DNA from: JBOZRQ01 sp050789255
Lineage (GTDB): Bacteria; Bacillota; Sulfobacillia; Symbiobacteriales; Symbiobacteriaceae
Assembly (NCBI GenBank): GCA_050789255.1
Contig: JBOZRQ010000003.1
Location: 1 to 64,000 of the forward strand
Direction: 5' to 3'
DNA length: 64,000 nt
Shown here: positions 42,837 through 51,621 of the stretch, piece after piece
How the letters are laid out: every line of letters starts with the position of its first letter
How positions within the stretch are numbered: the first letter of the stretch is position 1
Position numbers and translations under genes: made by a program
Notes under the pieces: model-generated
Told to the model about the DNA's origin: nothing
What the model saw: the letters and a program-made list of their open reading frames with translations, nothing else
Databases searched by the model: none

Positions 42837-44042
42837 CTAAAGCGCAAGTGCTGCGAGCATTAATCCGATCGTGTGGCCCCAGATGTCCCAAAACTGCGAA
42901 ATGGGCAATGGATTTACACCCCGTCCGACCTCGACCGTAAACCCGGGCCTCCGCCACTCCTGGATGAACCAGTCCTTATAACCGGCCCAACTCTGCACGT
43001 AACGAACGGGTCTGTACCCGCTGGCTTCGGAGAAGATGGTCACGATGCGTTCCGATTCCGCCGGTTCGTACCCCTCGTACCCCCAGTAGATCACCTCGCC
43101 CTGAGTGTGGAACGCAAGCACCATACGGAAGTCATGGTCCCGCGTGAAGTCCGCCATGGCCCGCGCCTCTGGTTCGGAGAGCGGCGCCGGGCCTGAGTAG
43201 TTGAGGGGCGCCGGGGCTTGAGGCCCCCGTTGGGCCTCTCGCTCAAAGTTGGCCGGGAACTGATTGTTCAGGTCTACCCCGCGAATGTTGGCAGTCCAGT
43301 GCCGGAAATCAAAGGAGCCGCCGTTCGCACGAAGCACAAGGTCATAATAGGGATTGTCAGGCTCGAGTCCGTTCTGTTGCAACTCCACCCCATCTGGGTT
43401 TACCATCGGTACTACCCATAAGGAGGTTCTGTTGTACAGGGCCGGGATATTGAACTGGCCGATTCGTTCTCCGTTCCGATAGGCGTCGGCATACCGTTCA
43501 ATGAACTTCATTAAGAGTGGCGTGGTGATCCACTCTTGGGCGTGGAAAGAACCGTTGAAGTGTACCTCCGTCGGCCCCGTCCCCACCCGAACCGCAGGAA
43601 TGGGCCGGCCGAGAACGGTTTCCCCGATCGTCGTCAGCTGAATAAATGGGTACCGTTCCGCCAGGCGGGCAAGGTCATCGCTCATTTCGTTGTACCCGTA
43701 GCGGTCCTGCGGGACCACGATGACCTGCTCTGGAGCGACAGGAACCGTCAGCCGCTGTCCCACCATCAGGCGCATCGGATTAACGCCGGGATTAGCCAGG
43801 CGAAGTTGCGCCTCGGTGATGCCAAACCTGCGGGCGATCAGGTAAAAGGTGTCCCCGGCACGCACGACATATGGCGTGGTTAGCGGTGGCTGACTGAGTC
43901 CTGGAATCCGCAGCACCTGTCCGGCATAAATCTCGCCCGACGCTGGAATCTCCGGATTTGCTGCCAACAGGTCCCCAACCGTGGTGCCGAACCGTCGTGC
44001 GATCAACCACAGTGAATCTCCTGGCCGGACAGTATAACTCAC
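42837..44042 (-). CDS. M14 zinc carboxypeptidase with two LysM domains (gamma-D-glutamyl-diamino acid peptidase type)
   Basis: 401 residues. Two N-terminal LysM domains (about 1-46 and 52-98: SYTVRPGDSLWLIARRFG and PYVVRAGDTFYLIARRFG) bind peptidoglycan. An M14 catalytic domain follows (about 115-395). The zinc HxxE is in SFHAQEW, the substrate region includes VPMVNPDGVEL, the third ligand is in the AFHTQGEVIYW region, and the catalytic Glu is in FTVEVG. This matches the Bacillus sphaericus endopeptidase I and YqgT types that cut gamma-D-Glu-meso-Dap in peptidoglycan, often during sporulation. There is no signal peptide. GGAGG lies 7 nt before the GTG at 44042; the GTG at 44048 is too close to it. 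Confidence 0.87.
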   Translation of the reverse strand: MSYTVRPGDSLWLIARRFGTTVGDLLAANPEIPASGEIYAGQVLRIPGLSQPPLTTPYVVRAGDTFYLIARRFGITEAQLRLANPGVNPMRLMVGQRLTVPVAPEQVIVVPQDRYGYNEMSDDLARLAERYPFIQLTTIGETVLGRPIPAVRVGTGPTEVHFNGSFHAQEWITTPLLMKFIERYADAYRNGERIGQFNIPALYNRTSLWVVPMVNPDGVELQQNGLEPDNPYYDLVLRANGGSFDFRHWTANIRGVDLNNQFPANFEREAQRGPQAPAPLNYSGPAPLSEPEARAMADFTRDHDFRMVLAFHTQGEVIYWGYEGYEPAESERIVTIFSEASGYRPVRYVQSWAGYKDWFIQEWRRPGFTVEVGRGVNPLPISQFWDIWGHTIGLMLAALAL

Positions 44043-44716
44043 GAGCACCCCTCCGCCCGAGCATATTCCTTAAAGTCTATTCAGTTGAACGCTCATCAGT
44101 ACAGGCAGCCCCTTCGAAAGGAAACTGAGCCAGGCATGACTGCCTGGCTCTACGTGTTTACACCGCCGGGACCTAATCGATTCAAACCTATCAGGACAGA
44201 TACGCAATATATTCTAGGAAGGTTTCGCCGTCGACTTCCAGGTCTCCCTAGAAGGCAACCAGGGTCTGCACATTCCAGTCCCGATCCTACCCCATGCCTA
44301 CCCCGTTCCTATCCCAAGCGAATGGGATCACCCCCCTGAGGCAGTCGAAAACCACAGAGGCCTACAGTGAGGCCCCCTTCGGACATCCCCCCCGAGGGGG
44401 CTTTCGTGACCGGGCGCCCATGCCCGCCTTCATGTGGTCCCACCGATGGCGATGTCAGACCTCTCCCCGGTCCCTCCAGCCCTACTGGGAAGCACGTTCT
44501 AAACACAGCCCATGATCCGGATGCAGCCATGGGGAAGAAATCCCGTTTATACCCCGAGCATTTCCCAAGTATACCCCGAGCCTACCCTGAAGCCCCCCGC
44601 TCTCACCCCGACGGCACCCCCAACGCCCTATTGCATCCCTATCCAATGTATGGTAATTTAATCCACAACAGGACTATTTTAGGATAGACCTGACTAAGTC
44701 AAGGAGGTTGAGTCTC
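44043..44716. other. Long gene-free region with C-run clusters and hairpins
   Basis: About 670 bases between divergent genes. Open frames here are short, have no ribosome-binding sites and resemble nothing. Visible structure: a 10-bp hairpin GAGCCAGGCA/TGCCTGGCTC (44127-44150); a terminator-like hairpin GCCCCC..GGGGGC followed by TTTCG (about 44372-44404); and two clusters of evenly spaced C runs (44284-44338 and 44550-44628), including TATACCCCGAGC-like units twice. The promoter of the gene at 44717 must lie near 44650-44690. Confidence 0.5.
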
Positions 44717-45337
44717 GTGGCTACCAGCGACAAGCCTGGTTCTCCGGCCCGGACTGACGTGACCAGCACGGCGAATGCGGCAAAGGCAGAGGTGCTCAGC
44801 AAGCAGACCCTGGATGCTCTGCTTAACGTTCGGCCCGAAAACCTGATCGCACCCAGCACCGACGGGGAGATCCTGAAGGGGACAGCCAACCGGTCCGGCG
44901 GGTGGCTGCACGCCCCGGCGAATCTGGAGCTCTTTTCAGCTGCTGACCATCGCCTGTCCCGGATCGCTGAGCCGGGCGCCGTCAGCCGCAAGAAGGTTGA
45001 ACGGGTACACTGCAGGCTAGTTCCCAATACAAAGCTGCTGATCATTAAGCCCGCCGCCGCCAACGACCTGACTGCGCTTCCGGTCAACCGCTACGCCAAG
45101 AGCTCCGGCGCCTGGATCAACCTGATCACCCTCCTGGAAGAAGCGGGACTGTCTGTGGAGACAGGTTACCGGGAGCGGTTTGATGCCGCCTACATCCCCA
45201 GCGCCAGCCCCCTGGCCCCGGGCCTCGTGATCGACCTGGGCCTCCCCCTGGAGCGCAGGGCCGAGCCGGTCAAGAAGAGCAAAGCCAAGGCGGCGGCCAA
45301 GAAGGCAGAGCCTGCTCAGGCCGGGCCGAGTAAGTAA
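44717..45337 (+). CDS. Hypothetical protein, 206 aa, Lys/Ala-rich tail
   Basis: Starts at GTG 44717 with AAGGAGG 9 nt upstream. There is no signal peptide or membrane segment. The N-terminal 40 residues are Ser/Thr/Ala-rich and probably disordered, the middle (about 40-180) has hydrophobic strands such as HCRLVPNTKLLIIKP and LAPGLVIDLGLPLERR, and the C-terminus ends in a KKSKAKAAAKKAEPAQ tail. I do not recognise a family. A terminator follows, so it is a single-gene unit. The palindrome TGACTAAGTCA sits directly before its ribosome-binding site. Confidence 0.6.
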   Translation: MATSDKPGSPARTDVTSTANAAKAEVLSKQTLDALLNVRPENLIAPSTDGEILKGTANRSGGWLHAPANLELFSAADHRLSRIAEPGAVSRKKVERVHCRLVPNTKLLIIKPAAANDLTALPVNRYAKSSGAWINLITLLEEAGLSVETGYRERFDAAYIPSASPLAPGLVIDLGLPLERRAEPVKKSKAKAAAKKAEPAQAGPSK

Positions 45338-45380
45338 ACACCCTACATCACACGAAACGCCTACATAAAACACAAAGCGG

Positions 45381-45418
45381 AGCGGGGCTCGGCATGTGCC
45401 GGACCCCGCTTTCTGTTT
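45381..45418 (+). terminator. Terminator after the 206-aa gene
   Basis: AGCGGGG and CCCCGCT enclose an inner CGGCA/TGCCG pair; TTCTGTTT follows. Confidence 0.8.
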
Positions 45419-45489
45419 CATGCCAACACCCATTACATCCCACGAGAGGGAGGCCAGCGCCGCGCACACACTGTCGCCGAGGTGACGTT

Positions 45490-46707
45490 GTGAAGCAGCG
45501 AGCTCTCATCTTCTTGATTGGGGTTCTGATCCTGTTCAGTGGATCCTCCCAGGGAACGGCCGCAGAGGCGCCGGTTCCGGGCCGGATCGCCTTCGTCCGC
45601 AGTGGGAACCTCTGGATTTGGGAGGCCGGCAGTGAGCAGCGGGTGACGGAGGGCAGAGGAGCGACCAGCCCGCAGTTCTCCTCGGATGGGCGATACGTAA
45701 CCTTCCAGAAGGACCGGGCTCTCTGGGTCGTTCGGCCAGGTGCGGTACCCTGGAAAGTGGGCGACACCGCCGGTTGCTCAGTCGCGAGCTGGTCGCCGTC
45801 CGAGAGTACCCTCACCTTCGCTGAAGGCCAGGATGTGTTTACAGTACGCGTTTCCGACGGCGGTCTGGAGCCCCGCCGGTTGATCGCAAAGGGTTGGACG
45901 GCTCCAGCCTGGTCCCCCGACGGGCGCTTCCTGGCGCTGGCCAGGAATACCGGTCGGGAGGATTTCACGGGCACCGCTGAGATCGGGGTCGTGTCTGCAT
46001 CGGGTGGCGAGCCACGGGTGCTCTGGAACGGAGAATACCTGAAGGAGAAGTGGGTTGGCCCTGCAACGGGCCTCAAGTGGTCCCCCGACGGGCGATGGAT
46101 CGCATTTTACCGCTCGGCTTTGTCTGCATCGCCTAGCGCTGACGCAAACCAGATCAACGTGCTGTCCATCGAAACGGGCGAGGTAACCCCGCTCGGGTTT
46201 GGCCCGATGAACCGGGCCTACTTTGGGTGGGCGCCCACTGCAGTGACGCTGGCCTTTACCGATGGGGCGGGGAGGTTTGCATGGGGTGACAAGAAGATCA
46301 AGGTTACACCCATGCCGCCACAAACGGATGTCCCCTCGCCGACGGCGCCCGGGTACGCTGACCGGGAGCCGGCCTGGAGCCCCGACGGTGAGGCTGTCTA
46401 CTTCATTCGCAGTGTCGCTCAGGCTCCTGAACTGATGTACCAGCCAGCTCGAGAGCAGGCCATCTGGCGATGGAATCCAGGGAGCGGGAAGCAGGCGGCG
46501 GTGCCAGGCACCGGGGATGCGCTCGGCGTGGAGGTTGGCAGGGGCGGTCAGCTCCTCTGGCCCAGGGGAGACGGAAAGCAGGCCTCCCTCTGGACAGTGG
46601 AGCAGGGGGAGCCAAAGCAGGTGATAGCCCACATGGACTTCTCGAATTACTACTACGGACAGTTCTATTGGGACAGCATGTTCGATTGGTGGACAAACAG
46701 GCACTAG
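45490..46707 (+). CDS. Secreted TolB-like beta-propeller protein
   Basis: 405 residues from a GTG with GAGGTGA 4 nt upstream. The signal peptide (ALIFLIGVLILFSGSSQGTAA) is followed by a chain of WD40-like PD40 repeats, each with the typical W-S-P-D-G turn: SPQFSSDGRYVTF, PAWSPDGRFLAL, LKWSPDGRWIAF, PAWSPDGEAVYF. Such propellers bind proteins or peptides. It is not part of a Tol-Pal system: there is no outer membrane context, and no other tol gene is near. It may be a surface sensor or binding protein. Confidence 0.75.
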   Translation: MKQRALIFLIGVLILFSGSSQGTAAEAPVPGRIAFVRSGNLWIWEAGSEQRVTEGRGATSPQFSSDGRYVTFQKDRALWVVRPGAVPWKVGDTAGCSVASWSPSESTLTFAEGQDVFTVRVSDGGLEPRRLIAKGWTAPAWSPDGRFLALARNTGREDFTGTAEIGVVSASGGEPRVLWNGEYLKEKWVGPATGLKWSPDGRWIAFYRSALSASPSADANQINVLSIETGEVTPLGFGPMNRAYFGWAPTAVTLAFTDGAGRFAWGDKKIKVTPMPPQTDVPSPTAPGYADREPAWSPDGEAVYFIRSVAQAPELMYQPAREQAIWRWNPGSGKQAAVPGTGDALGVEVGRGGQLLWPRGDGKQASLWTVEQGEPKQVIAHMDFSNYYYGQFYWDSMFDWWTNRH

Positions 46708-46717
46708 GAAACGCAGA

Positions 46718-46762
46718 AGAGCCGAACACGGGTGACGGCCCACCGTGTTCGGCTCTTGCTCT
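46718..46762. terminator. Bidirectional terminator
   Basis: AGAGCCGAACACGG (46718-46731) and CCGTGTTCGGCTCT (46743-46756) form a 14-bp perfect stem between convergent genes. Confidence 0.85.
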
Positions 46763-46770
46763 CATTTCGT

Positions 46771-47361
46771 TTACCGGCGCCGGCTCCGGTCATCCTCGAA
46801 CGAGATGTTGCTCTTGGGGTAGAGCCAGGTGATCTTCTGGTACGTAAACGAGATCTCCTCGAAGGGCTGCGATACCTCATGTGTCGCGGTGTCTCCGAGG
46901 CTGTAGCCAAGGGCCAACTGGTGATCGACGATCGAGCCACCCTCGAGGAAGATGCAATAGTACATCTCCATGGTTCCGTCGCTGGCGGGCCGGTAGAAAT
47001 GAAGTTGCGCCTCGATCGACTGGTTTTCTGTCAGGGCCTTCATGAGCAGGGGAGATGCCTTGTCGATTCGCTTGCGGATCGTGATGGGCTGGTACTGTCG
47101 CCTACCCGTAGGCAGGCCGCTGGCAGAATCGCGCGGCGAGATGATGGAGTTACGCAGGGCCAGCAACGGGATCGCCCCGTCCTCACCCAGGTCGCTCTCC
47201 ACGGTTTTTCCGTCAATCTTGAGCATCAGCACGACCCTGCCCAGCTGTCCGGCCTCAGCCGGGGTGTAGGCCACGGTGGGGGCCGATAGCAGCAGTACGC
47301 CTACGCCCACTAACAACGCGACGCGCCCTAGCAAGCCGATCCGAGCAAGCAGCCTCAACAT
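46771..47361 (-). CDS. Secreted Hcp-fold protein (T6SS Hcp family, IPR008514-like)
   Basis: 196 residues. The N-terminus (LLARIGLLGRVALLVGVGVLLLSAPTVA) is a signal peptide. The mature part reads like an Hcp tube protein: VVLMLKIDGKTVESD at the start, RRQYQPITIRKRIDKASPLLMKALTENQSIEAQLHF in the middle, MEMYYCIFLEGGSIVDH, then EEISFTYQKITWLY near the end, which is the usual Hcp closing strand. No other type VI genes are present, and a Gram-positive cell has no use for a T6SS, so this is a secreted stand-alone Hcp-fold protein. AAAGGAGGGG lies 4 nt before the ATG at 47361; the ATG at 47385 precedes it. Confidence 0.78.
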   Translation of the reverse strand: MLRLLARIGLLGRVALLVGVGVLLLSAPTVAYTPAEAGQLGRVVLMLKIDGKTVESDLGEDGAIPLLALRNSIISPRDSASGLPTGRRQYQPITIRKRIDKASPLLMKALTENQSIEAQLHFYRPASDGTMEMYYCIFLEGGSIVDHQLALGYSLGDTATHEVSQPFEEISFTYQKITWLYPKSNISFEDDRSRRR

Positions 47362-47449
47362 AAAACCCCTCCTTTGCCCAGCCATTGTGGCGCAAGGAGG
47401 GGATCTTATCCATAGATGGATGCTATATTACCTGCCGGCTCGGGCTCCT

Positions 47450-48595
47450 TCAGTTTCCAAACGTGAGGTGGATGCTGACTACTTCAGGCCGATTGCCAAT
47501 GCGGATCGGCGGCCCCCAGGTGCCGTAGCCCAGCGAGACGACGAACTGAGTAGCCTCCTTCTTGAGGTAGCCCCAGTCCACCTCGAAGACCCGGCTGGTG
47601 ATCAGGTTGCCCGGGAAGATCTGGCCACGGTGGGTGTGACCTGAGACCTGCAGGTCGACCTTCGCCGCCACCGCCTCATCCAGGCGGTTGGGCTGGTGGT
47701 CCATGAGCAGAACCGGCAGGGCTGGGTCCACCCCGGTGAGAAGCTGGCTCAGCGGCGTGGCACGGCCGCCCCTGCGCGTTTGGGACGAGTCGTTGCGGCC
47801 GGCGATGACGAAGCTGTTGTCTACCTTCACCCACTCATCCACCAGCAGGTGAATGCCTGCCCGCTCCATCTCGGCGCGGAACGCTGGCAGGTCTTCTGAC
47901 CCCGCGTCATGGTTGCCCAGGATGCCGTAAGTACCGAGCCGGGACTTCATCTGGCTCAGTTCGGCAGCCATGTTATGGGCCAGGAATGGGCGGAAATCGT
48001 CGTCGATGATATCACCGGCCACCAGGATCAGGTCCGGGTTCAGCCGGTTGACTGTGCTCACTAGCTCCTGGATCCGACCGTTGCCGTTGATGGAGCCCAG
48101 GTGTGTATCCGAGACCAGGACCACCTGCAGTTCGCGGTGCTGCCCTGCGCCTTTGGGAATGGAGAGCGCGTATTCGGTGACCACCGGGGTGCGCGCCCGC
48201 CAGGCGCCGTAAGCAGTAAGGCCAAGCAGCGCCAGGCAGACCACGGATCCTGTGACCTTGACCACGTTGACGTCGGGCACGGGAATAACGTGGAGCCACC
48301 GGTTAAGCAGGCGAATTGCATCGAGCAGGATCAGAATCAGCAGTGCATAGACGAAAACGCCCATCCAGTAGGCGGCGATGGTCGTCAGCAGGTCGGCGGC
48401 CACCACTGGCAACCAGGGGGATGCGAGGCGGGCCAGCAGAAAGGAAAGGGCGAGCAGCCAGAACAGCGTCCAGTACACCGGGCGGGAGATGGACAGCGGG
48501 GCCATGGACTGCAGCCACTGCCACCCCCGGCGGCCCACGTAGTAATTGATTCCTCCGAAGATCAGCAAGACCAGTGGTATGACGAAGTAGATCAT
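47450..48595 (-). CDS. Membrane-anchored metallophosphoesterase (YkuE/YaeI-like)
   Basis: 381 residues. The first 135 residues hold four hydrophobic helices. The rest is a calcineurin-type phosphoesterase with all motifs: VVLVSDTHLG (about 160), LVAGDIIDDD (about 193), GILGNHD (about 223), MDHQPN and SGHTHRGQIFPG (about 318-329), binding two metal ions. Members are thought to act on membrane lipids or nucleotide derivatives at the membrane; the substrate here is unknown. The MFS gene lies just upstream on the same strand (14 nt between), so the two may be co-transcribed. Confidence 0.85.
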   Translation of the reverse strand: MIYFVIPLVLLIFGGINYYVGRRGWQWLQSMAPLSISRPVYWTLFWLLALSFLLARLASPWLPVVAADLLTTIAAYWMGVFVYALLILILLDAIRLLNRWLHVIPVPDVNVVKVTGSVVCLALLGLTAYGAWRARTPVVTEYALSIPKGAGQHRELQVVLVSDTHLGSINGNGRIQELVSTVNRLNPDLILVAGDIIDDDFRPFLAHNMAAELSQMKSRLGTYGILGNHDAGSEDLPAFRAEMERAGIHLLVDEWVKVDNSFVIAGRNDSSQTRRGGRATPLSQLLTGVDPALPVLLMDHQPNRLDEAVAAKVDLQVSGHTHRGQIFPGNLITSRVFEVDWGYLKKEATQFVVSLGYGTWGPPIRIGNRPEVVSIHLTFGN

Positions 48596-48609
48596 CGTTC
48601 TCTCCTGCT

Positions 48610-49836
48610 TCAGGCGGCTTGCAGAGTCAGGCGCCGAGAGCGCTCACGCTCGGCCAGGGTGAACATCACACCAGCGCAGAGCACAACCGCGGCGGCGCCG
48701 GCCATGGTAACACGGCCGCCGAAGGCGTGCAGCGCAGCGGTGCCGAGCATGGGGGCGAATATGCCGCCCACGGCTCGGTCGAGCGCTCCGGCCCCGGCGT
48801 AGCGGGCGCGCAGATCACTCGGAGCGATGTCGGTGACAAAGGTCGTGTTCGGCACCGCAAGAATGATCTCGCCGATCGTCCAGATCACGGTGGCGCCGTG
48901 AACCTGGAAGGCGGTGCCGGACAGGGCAAAGAGCAGGTATCCCACGGCGAAGGTAGCGCAGCCTGCAATCGATGCAACGACGTGCGGCAACCGTTTGAAG
49001 ACAGCGGTCACGGGCAACTGAAGGAGCACTACGAGGATCCCGTTGAGCGTCCACACGAAGCCATAGACCTTCTCGGGGTTGGGCATCGTCTCAGAGAGGT
49101 GGAGTGCGAGCGAGGAGTTGATCTGCCCGTAAGCGATCTGGCTGAGTACGCCACCGGCCACGAAGACCAGCAGGGCCTTGTCGGCGAAGATGGTGGCCCA
49201 GCTTTCGAAGGTCTGGCGCAGGCGGCTCCCGCTCTGGGGCTGAGCCTGTGCCCGATGATGGGTCTCGGGGAGCCACAAAAAGAATGCGGTCGCGACCAGG
49301 GCGGAACTGATCGCTGCCAGGGTGAAGATCAGTTGCTGGGCGCCGACCCCCAGAGCGGAGCCGAGCAGCGGGCCAAGACCAACGCCCAGGTTGGAGGCCA
49401 CCCGGCTGAGGCTGAAAGCCTCGGTCCGTCCGGCGGGCGGCGTGGCATCGGCGATCGCGGCCGTATACGCCGGGTTGTAAAGCGCATTGACCAGCCCGTT
49501 GCCGAACCACAGGGCGCCGAGCTGCCACACCGAATGCGAAAAGGCGAAGCCCAGGAGAACGACGGCACGAAAGCCCATGGCGGCGAGGATTACCGGGCGC
49601 CGCCCCCTGCGGTCCGACCACTGCCCGCCTATCAGGTTTCCGAGCAATTGGGCTACCGGGTTGAGAGCGAGCACCAGGCCCACAGTCAAATTGGAGCCGC
49701 CGGCGTTCTTCACGAAGAGCGACATGAAGGGAATGGCCATCCAAAGCGTGGTCATGTCGACCAGGCGGCCAAGGGCCAGCAGCCACACTGTGGGGCTACA
49801 TCGGGCGTAGATGCTGCGAAGGTACTGCAACGACAA
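48610..49836 (-). CDS. Major facilitator superfamily transporter
   Basis: 408 residues with about 12 hydrophobic segments. The loop between helices 2 and 3 contains GGQWSDRRGRRPVIL, the MFS motif A of drug/H+ antiporter-like families, and the motif C region is near GLGPLLGSALG. The substrate cannot be read; the layout resembles efflux MFS proteins of the MdtG/YttB kind. It starts at TTG 49836 with GGAAGG close upstream; TTG 49830 is an alternative. It is divergent from the lipoprotein gene at 49970 and upstream of the phosphoesterase gene. Confidence 0.82.
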   Translation of the reverse strand: MSLQYLRSIYARCSPTVWLLALGRLVDMTTLWMAIPFMSLFVKNAGGSNLTVGLVLALNPVAQLLGNLIGGQWSDRRGRRPVILAAMGFRAVVLLGFAFSHSVWQLGALWFGNGLVNALYNPAYTAAIADATPPAGRTEAFSLSRVASNLGVGLGPLLGSALGVGAQQLIFTLAAISSALVATAFFLWLPETHHRAQAQPQSGSRLRQTFESWATIFADKALLVFVAGGVLSQIAYGQINSSLALHLSETMPNPEKVYGFVWTLNGILVVLLQLPVTAVFKRLPHVVASIAGCATFAVGYLLFALSGTAFQVHGATVIWTIGEIILAVPNTTFVTDIAPSDLRARYAGAGALDRAVGGIFAPMLGTAALHAFGGRVTMAGAAAVVLCAGVMFTLAERERSRRLTLQAA

Positions 49837-49969
49837 TCCGCCTTCCTAGTCCGCGCACTGCTGTCATGTTACCTCCACGTACGGATAGTGACAACGGGAA
49901 TTATCATGAAACCGATGCCAGGTGGCCAGCGTCAATGAAACGTACGAATGCTGTGAAGGGGTGACTCTG

Positions 49970-50485
49970 GTGAAGCGGTTCCTGGCAGCCGTGTTGATTC
50001 TGCTGGTGGCGATTTCTGCCGGCTGTGCGAAATCCCAGACTCCGCCGGGGGAGAAGAAGAGCGGCGAGGTTACAGCCGAGCCCAAGGCTCACGAGCTGGT
50101 GCTCTCGTTGCTGCAAAAGGGCGACGCCGAAGCGCTCAGTCGCCTGTCCGGCGCCCAGGGGCTCCGGGTCGCCGCCTACGCCACCGACGGTGGTTCGCAG
50201 GTGACCGGGCAGCAACTAACGGACCTGTGGAAAGCGCTGTTGAAGGACAGCAAGCCCGAACTGGTTGCCACCAACGGCAGCGGTCAGGTCATGCACCTGG
50301 CAGTCAAGGGCCTCAACCAGGTGGACCTGCCCGGGCAGCAGCGCCGCAGTACGGAACTGGTGCAGCTTAGCATCGAGTTCGAGGACGTTTCCAAATACCG
50401 GCTAGTCACACTGACCGTCGATAACCAAGGGCTGCTTGCGCAGGCGGTCGCCGGCGGCGATCGCTGGGTGCCTTCCAAGAAGTGA
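49970..50485 (+). CDS. Putative lipoprotein, 171 aa
   Basis: The signal peptide VKRFLAAVLILLVAISAGC ends in a lipobox with Cys at position 19. The mature part starts with a short charged linker, then a compact alpha/beta domain (AHELVLSLLQKGDAEALSRL, VTGQQLTDLWKALLKD, STELVQLSIEFEDVSKYRLVTLTVDNQGLL). The pattern resembles the small NTF2/DUF3887-like modules found on lipoproteins of spore formers, where the sequence helix - strand - QLxxLWxxL - strands is common; this is only a tentative match. GAAGGGGTGA precedes the GTG at 49970. It is followed by a terminator. Confidence 0.65.
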   Translation: MKRFLAAVLILLVAISAGCAKSQTPPGEKKSGEVTAEPKAHELVLSLLQKGDAEALSRLSGAQGLRVAAYATDGGSQVTGQQLTDLWKALLKDSKPELVATNGSGQVMHLAVKGLNQVDLPGQQRRSTELVQLSIEFEDVSKYRLVTLTVDNQGLLAQAVAGGDRWVPSKK

Positions 50486-50494
50486 AAACAAAGG

Positions 50495-50524
50495 TACGGG
50501 GCCCGGCATTTGCCTGGCCCCGTG
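50495..50524 (+). terminator. Hairpin terminator after the lipoprotein gene
   Basis: ACGGGGCC and GGCCCCGT pair, with a CGGC..GCC inner stem; GAATGTTCTC follows. Confidence 0.65.
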
Positions 50525-50670
50525 AATGTTCTCTATTTGGCAGGCAGTACCGATCGAGCAAGGTGGAGCTGAACTTCCACTGGACAAAGCAGCGGTACCG
50601 GCGTAATCTCCAGGGAGAAGCTTTCGCCCTATAATCAGGTAGTATACTAACTATATGGGATGGGACAAGA

Positions 50671-51477
50671 TTGAAACAGACTACACGTACCACCAAAATG
50701 CTTCTGGCTTTTGGACTCCTTTCCGTGTTGAGCGGGTGCAGTTCCAATGCGGTGACGCCGCCTCCGACCACCACGGTGACGACTCCGGCACCGGTGCCAG
50801 CGCCGGCCCCTGTGCAGACCCCTGTGACTCCGCCCGCACCACCCGTTGAAACCAAGGACAAGCCGCCTGTGGCGGCGGAGACTCGCCCGTCCAAGATGGT
50901 GAGCGACCCGCAGAGCATCTCGGCGCTGGTCAACAAGATTTTCGCACTGCCCTCCGACTACGTCCCCGGCGACCTGGTGGAGCCGAAGGTCCCGTTCATT
51001 TTCACCGAGAAGGACGAGAAGCGCCTCATGCGCAAAGAGGCTGCGCAGGCGCTTGAAAAGATGTTTACCGCCGCCAAGCAGCAGGGAGTCCAGTTGGCTG
51101 GCGTCTCCGGGTACCGGTCGTACCAGACGCAGCGTTCCCTGTTTGACTACTACGTGAGGACGCAGGGGGAAGAGGTAGCCCGCAAGTACAGCGCCGAGCC
51201 CGGGCACAGCGAACACCAGACCGGCCTGGCCATGGACGTTTCTGGCAGCACGGGCGCCTGTGCGGCCGACGACTGCTTCGCGGATACCCCCGAAGCTAAG
51301 TGGCTGGCGCAGCACGCTGTAGAGTTCGGTTTCATCATCCGCTACCCGAAGGGGAAAGAAGGCATCACCGGCTACTTCTATGAGCCGTGGCATCTTCGGT
51401 ACGTAGGCACCGCTACCGCGGCAGCGGTCACGGCGAAGGGCGTAACGTTGGACGAGTACTTCGGGGGCACACAATAG
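50671..51477 (+). CDS. D-alanyl-D-alanine carboxypeptidase-like lipoprotein (VanY/M15B)
   Basis: 268 residues. The signal peptide ends in LLSVLSGC, giving a lipidated Cys, then a Pro/Thr linker (about 28-65) spans the wall. The M15B domain (about 95-255) has SGYRSYQTQRSLFDYY, the zinc motif SEHQTGLAMDV (His and Asp) and the third ligand in EPWHLRYVG, all intact. It trims the terminal D-Ala of peptidoglycan stems. The TTG at 50671 is preceded by a weak GGGATGGGA; an ATG at 50698 is possible. Vancomycin resistance is not implied: no vanA/H/X-like genes are near. Confidence 0.88.
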   Translation: MKQTTRTTKMLLAFGLLSVLSGCSSNAVTPPPTTTVTTPAPVPAPAPVQTPVTPPAPPVETKDKPPVAAETRPSKMVSDPQSISALVNKIFALPSDYVPGDLVEPKVPFIFTEKDEKRLMRKEAAQALEKMFTAAKQQGVQLAGVSGYRSYQTQRSLFDYYVRTQGEEVARKYSAEPGHSEHQTGLAMDVSGSTGACAADDCFADTPEAKWLAQHAVEFGFIIRYPKGKEGITGYFYEPWHLRYVGTATAAAVTAKGVTLDEYFGGTQ

Positions 51478-51621
51478 ATAACGGGGAGGCGGATCTGAGA
51501 ATCCACCTCCCTTTTGTATTGGCGTCGGCGACCGCTTTCCGGCAGGCAGGAAACGTTGAGCAGTTCCACAAATAATGCCAAGTCATGATTCCACACAACG
51601 CACCAATGGGGGAAGTGGCTT

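Noticed and set aside
44085..44687. Three short overlapping plus-strand frames
   Set aside because: No ribosome-binding sites, proline-rich translations from C-run DNA, no family resemblance.
45490..46707. TolB of a Tol-Pal system
   Set aside because: Only the WD40-like propeller is shared; no tolA, tolQ, tolR or pal genes, and other signs are Gram-positive.
46771..47361. Type VI secretion system
   Set aside because: Only one Hcp-fold gene, with a Sec signal peptide; no sheath, spike, baseplate or ATPase genes nearby.
50671..51477. VanY vancomycin resistance gene
   Set aside because: M15B carboxypeptidases are ordinary wall enzymes; no van cluster is present.
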